64,000 nucleotides of DNA from Serinicoccus chungangensis (GTDB taxonomy: Bacteria > Actinomycetota > Actinomycetes > Actinomycetales > Dermatophilaceae): positions 62,001 to 126,000 of the forward strand of contig NZ_LQBL01000028.1 in NCBI RefSeq assembly GCF_001483745.1, in the 5' to 3' direction. Shown here piece by piece: positions 14,980 to 22,831 of this stretch; the stretch's first letter is position 1; each line of letters begins with the position of its first letter. The translations under genes were made by a program, and so were the position numbers. The notes below the pieces were generated by a model. The model made no database searches. It saw only the letters and a program-made list of their open reading frames with translations, and was not told the DNA's origin.

Positions 14980-16617
14980 ATGACCGAGGACCTGCCGATC
15001 CTGACCCTCCTGCCGCCGATCATCGCGATCGCGCTGGTCATCGCGACCAAGAAGGTCCTGCTCAGCCTGGGCGCCGGCGTCCTGGCCAGCGCCCTGCTCG
15101 TCGCGAACTTCAACCCCCTGGAGACCCTGCGCCTCGTGGGGACCGGCTTCGCCGCCATCTTCTGGGAGGAGGGGGCGGTCAACACCTACTACGTCTACAT
15201 CCTGCTCTTCACGCTGGCGCTGGGCGTCATCGCCTCGCTCATCCTCATGTCCGGCGGCAGCCAGGCCTTCTCCGACTGGGCCATCCAACGGATCCGCACC
15301 CGCCGGGGCGCCCAGGGCCTGGCCGCCGGGCTGGGCATCGCCATCTTCATCGACGACTACTTCAACGCCCTGGCCGTCGGGCAGGTGGCCCGACCGGTCA
15401 CCGACCGGCACCACGTCGCGCGCGCCAAGCTGGCCTACCTCATCGACTCCACCTCGGCTCCCGTGGCGGTGCTCGTGCCCTTCTCCAGCTGGGGCGCGAG
15501 CATCATCGGCATCATGGCCCCCCTCGTCGCCGCCTCGGCGCTGACGGTGAGCGACGTCGGCGCCTTCGTGGGGGCGGCCGGCATGAACTACTACGCCATC
15601 ACGGCCGTGCTGCTGGTCTGGGTCGTCGTCGTGTTCGGCATCGACGTCGGCCCGATGCGCGGCCAGGAGCGCCGGGCCATCACCGAGGGCGAGACCTACG
15701 ACGCCAGCGAGGAGATCCCCGGCGAGATCGCCGAGGACCTGCCCGTGCACTCCCCCGGTCACAAGCGGGCCCTCGTCATCCCGTTCCTGCTGCTCGTCGT
15801 CGGGGTGCTGGGCGGCATCGTCTGGACCGGCTACCGAGGCACCGTCACGGCCGAGGACTACGAGGCGGGCAGCGGGGTCGGCGTCCTGGAGATCATGGCC
15901 TCGACCGACGTCACCCAGGCCCTCATCTACGGCGCCGTGCTGGGCCTGGCCTCGGCGTTCTACTACTACGTGCGCTACACCACGTCCAACCCCAAGTTCT
16001 CCGCCGGCACGCTGGGGCGCGGAGTCGTCAGCGGGCTGCAGTCCATGCTCCCGGCGGTCTACATCCTGCTCCTGGCGTGGGTCCTCGGGGGCCTCATCAG
16101 CGAGCTGGGCACCGGGGAGTACCTCGGTGGCCTCGTCGAGAGCGCCGACATGGCCCCGCAGTGGCTGGTCCCGGTCATGTTCGTGCTGGCCGGGGCCATG
16201 GCCTTCTCGACCGGCACCTCGTGGGGCTCCTTCGGCATCCTGCTGCCGATCGCCGGCGACATCATGAACAACGTCAGCGGCGGCGACGAGCTGCTGCTCG
16301 CGGCCTTCGGAGCGGTGCTCGCCGGGGCCGTCTGGGGCGACCACTGCTCGCCGATCAGCGACACGACGATCCTGTCCAGCACCGGCGCCAGCTGCAACGT
16401 CATCACCCACGTGACCACCCAGCTGCCGTACGCCATCTCCGGGGCCGTCATCGCCTTGCTCGGGTACGTCACCTTCGCCGCGACGGGCAACGGCTGGCTC
16501 GGCTTCGGCGTCCTGCTCGTGGGCGTGGTCGCCTTCGCCCTCCTCGGCAAGACGGTGCTGCAGCGGCTCGAGGACGAGATCCCCGACGAGGAGCAGGCGA
16601 GCCGGGCCGGCACCTGA
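14980..16617 (+). CDS. Na+/H+ antiporter NhaC family protein
   Basis: The protein has 545 residues and about 11-12 membrane helices. Conserved NhaC features are IFIDDYFNALAVGQV near residues 124-138 with its paired aspartates, STSAPVAVLVPFSSWG, MAFSTGTSWGSFGILLPI and VWGDHCSPISDTTILSST. A hydrophilic cytoplasmic loop occupies about residues 225-260. It would exchange Na+ (or a metabolite) for H+. GAGGAGG precedes the ATG. Position after tctCBA suggests it may balance Na+ brought in by the Tct system, but this is an inference. Confidence 0.85.
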   Translation: MTEDLPILTLLPPIIAIALVIATKKVLLSLGAGVLASALLVANFNPLETLRLVGTGFAAIFWEEGAVNTYYVYILLFTLALGVIASLILMSGGSQAFSDWAIQRIRTRRGAQGLAAGLGIAIFIDDYFNALAVGQVARPVTDRHHVARAKLAYLIDSTSAPVAVLVPFSSWGASIIGIMAPLVAASALTVSDVGAFVGAAGMNYYAITAVLLVWVVVVFGIDVGPMRGQERRAITEGETYDASEEIPGEIAEDLPVHSPGHKRALVIPFLLLVVGVLGGIVWTGYRGTVTAEDYEAGSGVGVLEIMASTDVTQALIYGAVLGLASAFYYYVRYTTSNPKFSAGTLGRGVVSGLQSMLPAVYILLLAWVLGGLISELGTGEYLGGLVESADMAPQWLVPVMFVLAGAMAFSTGTSWGSFGILLPIAGDIMNNVSGGDELLLAAFGAVLAGAVWGDHCSPISDTTILSSTGASCNVITHVTTQLPYAISGAVIALLGYVTFAATGNGWLGFGVLLVGVVAFALLGKTVLQRLEDEIPDEEQASRAGT

Positions 16618-16636
16618 GCCGGGAGTGGCGACCCGC

Positions 16637-16957
16637 TCAGTCGATCTGCAGCTCGCCCATCGCGTCCCAGCCCTCGCCCTCGACCTGGCGCGAGAGGATC
16701 TGCGGGGTGGCCGTGAGGTGCGGGCGCATCGCCTCGATGCCCTCGGTGAAGTGCGGGCTCTCGACGTGGGCGGCGGCCCCGTCGTCGGTGAACCCCTCGA
16801 CGAGGACGAACTCCAGCGGGTCCTCCAGGCTGCGGGACCACTCGAAGAAGAGGTTGCCCTCCTCGGACCGCACGGCGGCGGTGTAGTCGGAGACGATCTG
16901 GGGCCACTGGGACGCGGACTCGGCCTTGACGGGGAACTTCACCACGATGAGGTACAT
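16637..16957 (-). CDS. Antibiotic biosynthesis monooxygenase (ABM) domain protein, copy 1
   Basis: This 106-residue protein has the dimeric alpha/beta-barrel of the ABM/YgiN family. It begins MYLIVVKFPVK and has the DPLEFVLVEGFTD strand and HVESPHFTEGIEAM helix typical of these cofactor-free monooxygenases or quinol-handling proteins. The start is the ATG just before MYLIVVKF, preceded at six bases by GAGCCT (weak NANNNT). A close paralogue lies at 37844-38164, with about 20 differences in 106 residues. The substrate is unknown, and the conserved C terminus EGEGWDAMGELQID is shared by both copies. Confidence 0.82.
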   Translation of the reverse strand: MYLIVVKFPVKAESASQWPQIVSDYTAAVRSEEGNLFFEWSRSLEDPLEFVLVEGFTDDGAAAHVESPHFTEGIEAMRPHLTATPQILSRQVEGEGWDAMGELQID

Positions 16958-17144
16958 CCGCCCAGGCTCGCCCTGCGGCCCGGCGAGGTCAAGTCGGGAA
17001 AACCCGTTGCCGTCGGGCGCGCGGGGCGCGATGCTTCCCCTCACGCGCACGACAGCCGTCGTGCTCCCGGACGAGGAAGGAGGGACGACATGGCCTGCTC
17101 GAGCACCGCCACGGCCCGCCCCACCCCTCGCATCAGGAGCACCA

Positions 17145-18038
17145 GTGCAGCCTTCCTCCCCCACGGGTGACCTCGACCCGTTCTTCACCTTCGACTACAC
17201 CCCGCTCGAGGGTCTCGAGCACCTCGCCGACGGCCAGCGGCTGACCACCTACTGGGACGTCGAGGCGGGCCACCGCGGGCCCGCCCCGGTCCCGGCCTGG
17301 CTCGTCCAGGACTCCGGCGCCGTCGACACCGAGCTCGGCGTCCTCAAGACCGGCAAGGAGGCCGACGTCTTCCTGCTCGAGCGCGCCACCACCACCACCA
17401 CCACCACCGAGGTCGAGACCAGCGCGCTCGACACCACCGACGTGGCGTGCCTCCTGGCCGCCAAGCGGTACCGCGACACCGACCACCGCACCTTCCACCG
17501 CAGCGCGGTGTATGCCGAGGGCCGCGGCGTGCGCCGGTCGCGCGACCAGCGCGCCCTCGCCCGGGGCAGCCGCTACGGCCGGCAGGTCGCGGCGGTCCGC
17601 TGGGCGGAGGCCGAGTGGCAGGCGATGCGCCGGGCCTGGGAGCACGGCATACCGGTGCCCTATCCCGTCTCGCTGGCGGGGACCGAGCTGCTCATGGAGT
17701 TCGTCGGTGAGCCGACGGGTCTGGCCGCTCCCCGGCTGGCCCAGGCGCAGGCCGACGGTCCCCTGCTCGGGCACCTGTGGGAGCAGGTCCGCACGGTCGT
17801 GCTGCAGCTCGCCGAGCACGGCTGGGCCCACGGCGACCTGTCGGCCTACAACCTCCTCGTGCACCACGAGACGGTGACCGTCATCGACCTCCCCCAGGTC
17901 GTCGATGTCGTCACCAACCCCCAGGGCCCCTCGCTCCTGCACCGCGACTGCAGCAACGTCGCGGCGTGGTTCGCGGGTCGCGGGATGGACGCCGACGGCG
18001 AGGCGCTCTTCGCCGAGGCCCTGGCGCTCGCCCTCTGA
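17145..18038 (+). CDS. RIO-family serine protein kinase
   Basis: This 297-residue RIO-type kinase has LKTGKEADVFL as a glycine-loop equivalent near residues 65-75, AAKRYR with the ATP lysine, GWAHGDLSAYNLL as catalytic loop and VTVIDLPQVVDV as the metal-binding DFG equivalent (IDLPQ). A seven-codon ACC run inserts poly-Thr between the loop and the ATP lysine. GTG at 17145 is chosen because AGGAG lies five bases upstream. RIO kinases act in ribosome maturation in archaea and eukaryotes; the bacterial target is unknown. It stands alone between an ABM gene and the iron-uptake operon. Confidence 0.8.
   Translation: MQPSSPTGDLDPFFTFDYTPLEGLEHLADGQRLTTYWDVEAGHRGPAPVPAWLVQDSGAVDTELGVLKTGKEADVFLLERATTTTTTTEVETSALDTTDVACLLAAKRYRDTDHRTFHRSAVYAEGRGVRRSRDQRALARGSRYGRQVAAVRWAEAEWQAMRRAWEHGIPVPYPVSLAGTELLMEFVGEPTGLAAPRLAQAQADGPLLGHLWEQVRTVVLQLAEHGWAHGDLSAYNLLVHHETVTVIDLPQVVDVVTNPQGPSLLHRDCSNVAAWFAGRGMDADGEALFAEALALAL
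17388..17408 (+). repeat. (ACC)7 trinucleotide run in the RIO kinase gene
   Basis: Seven ACC triplets in frame encode a run of seven threonines just after LLERA. In-frame slippage here would change the linker length without a frameshift. Confidence 0.85.
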
Positions 18039-18121
18039 CGCACCGCGCGCGGTCCGCCCGGTCGCCATCCTCCCGTGACCTTGACCACAATTATGCGCAT
18101 GGACCCAGTCCTCAATAGAAG

Positions 18122-18140
18122 TGAGGTTAGGGTTACCTTG
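18122..18140 (+). promoter_or_regulatory. DtxR/IdeR-like iron box
   Basis: TGAGGTTAGGGTTACCTTG matches 14 of 19 positions of the DtxR/IdeR consensus TTAGGTTAGGCTAACCTAA. It lies 38 bases before the ATG of the siderophore-binding protein. The internal TAGGGT could be the -10, in which case Fe-bound repressor would block RNA polymerase directly. Confidence 0.7.
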
Positions 18141-18177
18141 CCGATCCGGCGCCTGTCGAACCCTGGAGGAGAACCCC

Positions 18178-19215
18178 ATGCGCATCGCTCGTCCCCGCGC
18201 CGGCCTCGTGGCCGTCGCCACCGCCGCCGCCCTCATCCTGGCCGCCTGCGGCAGCGACGAGGGCTCCGAGGAGACGGCCGCTGGCGGTGGGTCGTCCGGA
18301 GACGCCGACGCGACCGGCGCCGAGGAGGGCTCGGAGCAGTCCGGGACCGTGGAGGTGACGGACGTCCAGGGCACCGTCGAGGTCCCGATGCCCGCCGAGC
18401 GCGTCATGGTCACCGACAACCGCGTGGTCCGGGCCATGGACGAGTGGGGGGTGGAGATCGTGGCCGCCCCCCTCGACATCTTCCCCGGCGACCTGTCCTA
18501 CGCGCAGGACGACTCGGTGGTGAACCTCGGCAACCACGGCGAGCCCGACCTGGAGGCCGTCGTCGCCGCCGACCCCGACCTCGTCCTCACCGGCTACCGC
18601 TTCCAGGACTACTACGGCGACATCCAGGACCTCGTCCCGGACGCCGCCGTCGTCGACACCACCACCGACGAGGCGCAGCCGCTGGACGAGGAGCTCATCC
18701 GCCAGCTGGAGCTGGTCGGGCAGGCGCTGGGGCACGAGGAGGACGCGCAGGCCATGGTCGAGGAGTTCCAGGGCGCCATCGACGAGGCTGCCCGGGCCTA
18801 CGACCCCGAGCAGACCGTCATGGGGCTGCTGACCTCCGGCGGTGACATCTCCTACGTCGCCCCGGTGACCGGCCGGTCGATCGGCCCGGTCTTCGAGGTG
18901 CTCGGGCTGACCCCCGCCCTGGAGCAGGAGGGTGGCGACAGCGGCCACGGGGACGACATCTCGGTCGAGGCGATCGCCGAGGCCGACCCCGACTGGCTCG
19001 TCGTCATGGACCGCGACGCCGCCATCGCCGCGGAGGGTGATGAGTACTCCAGCGCCGAGGAGCTCATCGAGGAGTCCGAGGCCCTGCAGAACGTCACCGC
19101 GGTCCAGGAGGGCCAGATCGTCTACCTCCCCGCCGACTTCTACCTCACCGAGGACATGCAGGCCTACACCGAGCTGTTCACCTCCATGGCCGACGCCATG
19201 GGGTCGGCGCGCTGA
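18178..19215 (+). CDS. Siderophore ABC transporter substrate-binding lipoprotein
   Basis: The protein has 345 residues with a lipoprotein signal (LVAVATAAALILAAC, lipid Cys24) and an acidic, Gly/Ser-rich linker. A class III binding-protein fold follows: PMPAERVMVTDNRVVRAMDEW, AVVAADPDLVLTGYRFQDYY and SVEAIAEADPDWLVVMDRDA. With the downstream FatCD/VctDG-type permeases it most likely captures a ferric siderophore outside the membrane. GGAGGA precedes the ATG. The DtxR-like box upstream predicts repression when iron is plentiful. The siderophore class is not determinable from sequence. Confidence 0.88.
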   Translation: MRIARPRAGLVAVATAAALILAACGSDEGSEETAAGGGSSGDADATGAEEGSEQSGTVEVTDVQGTVEVPMPAERVMVTDNRVVRAMDEWGVEIVAAPLDIFPGDLSYAQDDSVVNLGNHGEPDLEAVVAADPDLVLTGYRFQDYYGDIQDLVPDAAVVDTTTDEAQPLDEELIRQLELVGQALGHEEDAQAMVEEFQGAIDEAARAYDPEQTVMGLLTSGGDISYVAPVTGRSIGPVFEVLGLTPALEQEGGDSGHGDDISVEAIAEADPDWLVVMDRDAAIAAEGDEYSSAEELIEESEALQNVTAVQEGQIVYLPADFYLTEDMQAYTELFTSMADAMGSAR

Positions 19216-19228
19216 GCCCTCCCCCCAC

Positions 19229-20260
19229 GTGACCTCGGACACCTCCTCGAGGCCGACCTCCGGCCCCGCCCTGCCCACCGGCCCCGCCACACCGGGAGGT
19301 CGGGGCGCGGGCCGGAGGTCCTCGCCGTGGACGCTCCCGGTCGCGGTGCTGCTGACGGCCGGGCTGCTGCTCCTGTCGCTGTCGGTGGGGGTCTACGACA
19401 TCACCGGCGGTGAGGACGGCTGGGCGATGTTCGGCATCACGCGCGTCCCCCGCACCATCTCGCTCGTGCTGGCCGGCGCCGCCATGTCGATGTGCGGGCT
19501 CGTCATGCAGCTCCTGACCCAGAACCGCTTCGTCGAGCCGACCACGACGGGCACGACCGAGTGGGCCGGGCTCGGCCTGCTGCTCGTGCTCATCCTCGTG
19601 CCGGGGGCCAGCCTGCTCGCCCGGATGGGCGGCGCGGTGCTCATGGCCTTCATCGGCACCATGGTGTTCTTCCTCTTCCTGCGCCGGGTCTCCCTGAAGT
19701 CCTCGCTCATCGTCCCCGTCGTCGGCATCATGATCGGTGCCGTCGTGGGTGCCGTCTCGACCTACCTGGCCATGTCCACCGACATGCTGCAGCAGATGGG
19801 CATCTGGTTCGCCGGCAGCTTCACCTCGGTGGTGCGAGGACGCTACGAGATGCTGTGGATCGTCCTGGCCGTCACGGTGCTGGTCTTCCTGCTCGCCGAC
19901 CGGCTGACGGTCGCGGGCCTGGGCAAGGACATCGCGACCAACGTCGGGCTCGACTACGACCGGATCATCCTCATGGGGGTCGCGATGGTCTCGGTGGCGA
20001 CGGGCGTCGTCACCGTGGTCATCGGCTCGCTGCCCTTCCTCGGTCTCATCGTCCCCAACGTCGTCTCCCTCATCCGCGGTGACGACCTGCGCAGCAACCT
20101 GCCCTGGGTCTGTCTTCTCGGCGTCTGGGTGGTGACGATCTGCGACATCATCGGGCGCACGATCATCATGCCCTTCGAGGTGCCGGTCTCGCTCATCCTC
20201 GGCGTCCTCGGCGCCTTCTTCTTCATCGCCCTGCTCGTCATCAGGCAGCGCCGTGGCTGA
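19229..20260 (+). CDS. Iron-chelate ABC transporter permease 1 (FecCD family)
   Basis: The 343-residue protein has a hydrophilic N terminus of about 35 residues and then the FecCD fold with about nine or ten helices. RVPRTISLVLAGAAMSMCG and MQLLTQNRFVEPTTTGTTEWAG are characteristic of the FatD/VctD/YclN branch. IGSLPFLGLIVPNVVSLIRG is the ATPase-coupling helix. The GTG at 19229 lies 13 bases after the binding-protein stop, without a clear Shine-Dalgarno, so the start is less certain than the rest. It overlaps the next permease gene by 8 bases. Confidence 0.86.
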   Translation: MTSDTSSRPTSGPALPTGPATPGGRGAGRRSSPWTLPVAVLLTAGLLLLSLSVGVYDITGGEDGWAMFGITRVPRTISLVLAGAAMSMCGLVMQLLTQNRFVEPTTTGTTEWAGLGLLLVLILVPGASLLARMGGAVLMAFIGTMVFFLFLRRVSLKSSLIVPVVGIMIGAVVGAVSTYLAMSTDMLQQMGIWFAGSFTSVVRGRYEMLWIVLAVTVLVFLLADRLTVAGLGKDIATNVGLDYDRIILMGVAMVSVATGVVTVVIGSLPFLGLIVPNVVSLIRGDDLRSNLPWVCLLGVWVVTICDIIGRTIIMPFEVPVSLILGVLGAFFFIALLVIRQRRG

Positions 20261-21323
20261 GACCCGCACCGCCGCACCCCGTCCCTCGGCGACCACGCCG
20301 CCACCGACCCCGGGTCGGGCGCCGCGACGCACCGGCCCCTTCGTGCGCGGCCGCGACCGGCTGCGGTATGCGGTCATCATGGTCGTGCTGGCCGTGCTCG
20401 CCGTGGGGTCCACGGCCGGGATCCTCGCCTACGACAACCCGATGCCGGTGGGCAGCGACGGTTTCTGGCGCATCGCCGAGCTGCGCGTCACGAGCATCGC
20501 GGTCATCCTCGTCGTCGCCTTCTGCCACGCCTTCGCCACGGTGAGCTTCCAGACCGCGACGAGCAACCGGATCATCACCCCCTCGATCATGGGTTTCGAG
20601 GCGCTCTACGTCGTGGTGCAGACCGGTGCCGTCTTCGTCTTCGGCGCCTCCGGCGTGGCCATGGTCACCGGCACCACGCAGTTCCTCCTGCAGGCGGCGC
20701 TCATGGTCATCGTGGCCACGATCCTCTACGGCTGGCTCCTCTCGGGGCGCTTCGGCAACATCCACGTCATGCTGCTCGTCGGGGTCATCCTCGGCGGCGG
20801 CCTGGGCGCCCTGTCGACCTTCATGCAGCGGCTGCTCACGCCGAGCGAGTTCGACATCCTCACCGCGCGGCTCTTCGGCAACATCGGCAACGCCGACGCG
20901 GACTACCTGCCCTACGCCATCCCGATCGCGCTGGCCGCCGGGGGCACGCTGTTCTGGCGGGCCCGGCGCCTCGACGTGCTCGCCCTCGGCCGGGACGCGA
21001 CGACCAACCTCGGGCTCGACCACAAGCGCGAGGTCATCGTCGTCCTCGTCCTCGTCTCCCTGCTCATGGCGATGACCACCTCCCTGGTCGGGCCGATGAC
21101 CTTCCTCGGCTTCCTCGTCGCCATGCTCACCTACCAGCTCGCCGACACCTACAGCCACCGGCTGCTGCTGCCCATGGCCTTCCTCCTGGGGTATGTCGTG
21201 CTGTCCGGTGCCTACTTCGTGCTGCGGCACGTCTTCTACGCGCAGGGCATGGTCACCATCATCATCGAGCTCATCGGTGGGCTGACCTTCCTCGTCTACA
21301 TCATGCGAAAGGGCCGCCTGTGA
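20253..21323 (+). CDS. Iron-chelate ABC transporter permease 2 (FecCD family)
   Basis: The protein has 356 residues. After a Pro/Ala-rich cytoplasmic N terminus of about 45 residues come ELRVTSIAVILVVAFCHAFA, TVSFQTATSNRIITPSIMGF and VGPMTFLGFLVAML, which mark the FatC/VctG/YclO branch. It forms the heterodimeric membrane channel with permease 1. The GTG start overlaps the preceding stop by 8 bases, and the stop overlaps the ATPase start by 4 (GTGA), so translation is coupled through the operon. Confidence 0.87.
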   Translation: MAETRTAAPRPSATTPPPTPGRAPRRTGPFVRGRDRLRYAVIMVVLAVLAVGSTAGILAYDNPMPVGSDGFWRIAELRVTSIAVILVVAFCHAFATVSFQTATSNRIITPSIMGFEALYVVVQTGAVFVFGASGVAMVTGTTQFLLQAALMVIVATILYGWLLSGRFGNIHVMLLVGVILGGGLGALSTFMQRLLTPSEFDILTARLFGNIGNADADYLPYAIPIALAAGGTLFWRARRLDVLALGRDATTNLGLDHKREVIVVLVLVSLLMAMTTSLVGPMTFLGFLVAMLTYQLADTYSHRLLLPMAFLLGYVVLSGAYFVLRHVFYAQGMVTIIIELIGGLTFLVYIMRKGRL

Positions 21324-22075
21324 TCGAGCTCGTCGACGTCGCCAAGACCTACGGCACCGAGACCCGGATCGGGCCGGTGACGACGCAGATCCCCACCGGC
21401 GGGATCACCGCGCTCATCGGCCCCAACGGTGCCGGCAAGTCGACGGTGCTGACGATGATCGGCCGGCTGCTCGGGCTGGACGAGGGCCGGATCACCGTCG
21501 CCGGCCACGACGTGGTCCACACCCCCTCCAAGGCGATCGCGAAGATCCTGTCGATCCTGCGGCAGGAGAACCACTTCATCACCCGGCTCACGGTGCGCCA
21601 GCTCGTCGGGTTCGGGCGGTTCCCGCACAGCCACGGGCGGCTGACGCCGGAGTGCGAGCGGCACATCAGCGAGGCGATCGACTTCCTCAACCTCACCGGG
21701 CTCGAGCACCGCTACCTCGACGAGCTCTCCGGCGGGCAGCGGCAGCGGGCCTACGTGGCCATGGTGCTCGCCCAGGACACCGACTACGTGCTGCTGGACG
21801 AGCCCCTCAACAACCTCGACATGCAGCACTCGGTGCAGATGATGCGCCAGCTGCGCGCAGCGGCCGACGAGCTGGGCAGGACGATCGTCATCGTGCTGCA
21901 CGACATCAACTTCGCGGCCCGCTATGCCGACCAGATCATGGCGATGAACGAGGGCCGGATCACCGAGTTCGGACCCCCCTCGCAGATCCTCACGGACGAG
22001 ACCCTCACCCGGGTCTTCCACACCCCGGTCAAGGTCATCGAGGGCCCGGACGGGCCGCTGGCCGTGTACTACTGA
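21320..22075 (+). CDS. Iron-chelate ABC transporter ATPase
   Basis: The protein has 251 residues. Walker A is GPNGAGKST near residues 34-42, the Q-loop is RQENHF, the signature is LSGGQRQRAYVAM, Walker B is DYVLLDEP and the switch histidine is in IVLHDINFAARYAD. It resembles the VctC/YclP/FatE group and powers uptake through the two permeases. The GTG overlaps permease 2. Its last bases overlap the convergent RsbW-like gene by 7. It is the last gene of the four-gene importer. Confidence 0.9.
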   Translation: MIELVDVAKTYGTETRIGPVTTQIPTGGITALIGPNGAGKSTVLTMIGRLLGLDEGRITVAGHDVVHTPSKAIAKILSILRQENHFITRLTVRQLVGFGRFPHSHGRLTPECERHISEAIDFLNLTGLEHRYLDELSGGQRQRAYVAMVLAQDTDYVLLDEPLNNLDMQHSVQMMRQLRAAADELGRTIVIVLHDINFAARYADQIMAMNEGRITEFGPPSQILTDETLTRVFHTPVKVIEGPDGPLAVYY

Positions 22076-22506
22076 GCCGGGTCCTCGCGGCGGTGCCGCA
22101 CCATCGTCCAGGAGTTGATGCCCCCGGTGCGCTGGTAGTCGAGCTCGTCGAGGGCCACCGATGCCAGCGCCAGGCCCCGGCCACCCTCGGCGAGGGCGTC
22201 CTCGGGCATCGCCCACCGGCCGTCGGCCAGCTGGTCCTCCGCGACGGCGTACTCCTGCCCGTCGTCGGAGAGGACCGCGGCCAGCCGGTCCGGCAGCACC
22301 GCGAGGGTGAAGGACCAGGCGACGGTGCCCTGCGGACGTCCGTGCTCGACGACGTTGCCGGCGATCTCGATGACCGCGGTCTCGAAGAGCATGAGGTCGG
22401 TGGAGGAGACACCGTGGTGCTCCTCGGCGACCTGCTGCAGCAGGTCGTGCAGCTGGTCCAGGCTCTCCGGGACCGAGAGCCCCTCGAGGGCGTAGTCACC
22501 ACTCAC
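22069..22506 (-). CDS. RsbW-like anti-sigma/serine kinase (HATPase)
   Basis: The protein is a 145-residue GHKL ATPase of the RsbW/SpoIIAB kind. LFETAVIEIAGNVVEHGRP is the N-box with the Mg-binding Asn, and GGRGLALASVALDEL is the G2 region. In this family the protein phosphorylates a STAS antagonist and binds a sigma factor or another target. The GTG start overlaps the STAS gene by 11 bases. It is the last gene of the GAF-phosphatase/glycosyltransferase/STAS cluster. No sigma factor gene lies beside it, so its regulated partner is open. Confidence 0.83.
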   Translation of the reverse strand: MSGDYALEGLSVPESLDQLHDLLQQVAEEHHGVSSTDLMLFETAVIEIAGNVVEHGRPQGTVAWSFTLAVLPDRLAAVLSDDGQEYAVAEDQLADGRWAMPEDALAEGGRGLALASVALDELDYQRTGGINSWTMVRHRREDPAQ

Positions 22507-22831
22507 GACTGGCGTCCTCGACCGTGGGGAACGGACGCAGCACCCGGTGCAGGCTGGTCAGCGTCAGCACGGTCATGACCTGCTCGGAGACCGCAGCCAG
22601 CCGGAGGTCTCCCCCGGCCTGACGCGCCGTCTTCAGACCACCGACCAGGGCGCCCAGGCCGGAGGAGTCGACGAAGGTGGTCTCCCCCAGGTCGACGACG
22701 ATCTGCGGCGACCCCTCGGCGACGGCCCGCGCGAGCACCTCGCGCAGCTGGGGGGCGGCGGTCATGTTCAGCCGGGGCGGGCCGGTCACCACGGCGCGGC
22801 GACCCTCGGTCCGGACCTCGATGGTGCTCAC
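22496..22831 (-). CDS. STAS-domain anti-sigma factor antagonist
   Basis: This 111-residue SpoIIAA/RsbV-type protein has the loop FVDSSGLGALVGGL with the phosphorylatable Ser at residue 56 or 57. It should cycle between phospho (by the RsbW-like kinase downstream) and dephospho (by the SpoIIE-type phosphatase upstream) states. The GTG start overlaps the glycosyltransferase stop by 4 bases (GTGA), and it overlaps the kinase gene by 11 bases. This is the second partner of a complete kinase/antagonist/phosphatase triad. Confidence 0.88.
   Translation of the reverse strand: MSTIEVRTEGRRAVVTGPPRLNMTAAPQLREVLARAVAEGSPQIVVDLGETTFVDSSGLGALVGGLKTARQAGGDLRLAAVSEQVMTVLTLTSLHRVLRPFPTVEDASREW

Noticed and set aside
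18081-18086. TTGACC as a -35 for the siderophore operon
   Set aside because: No -10 stands 16-19 bases downstream. The better-placed TAGGGT lies in the iron box, 41 bases away.
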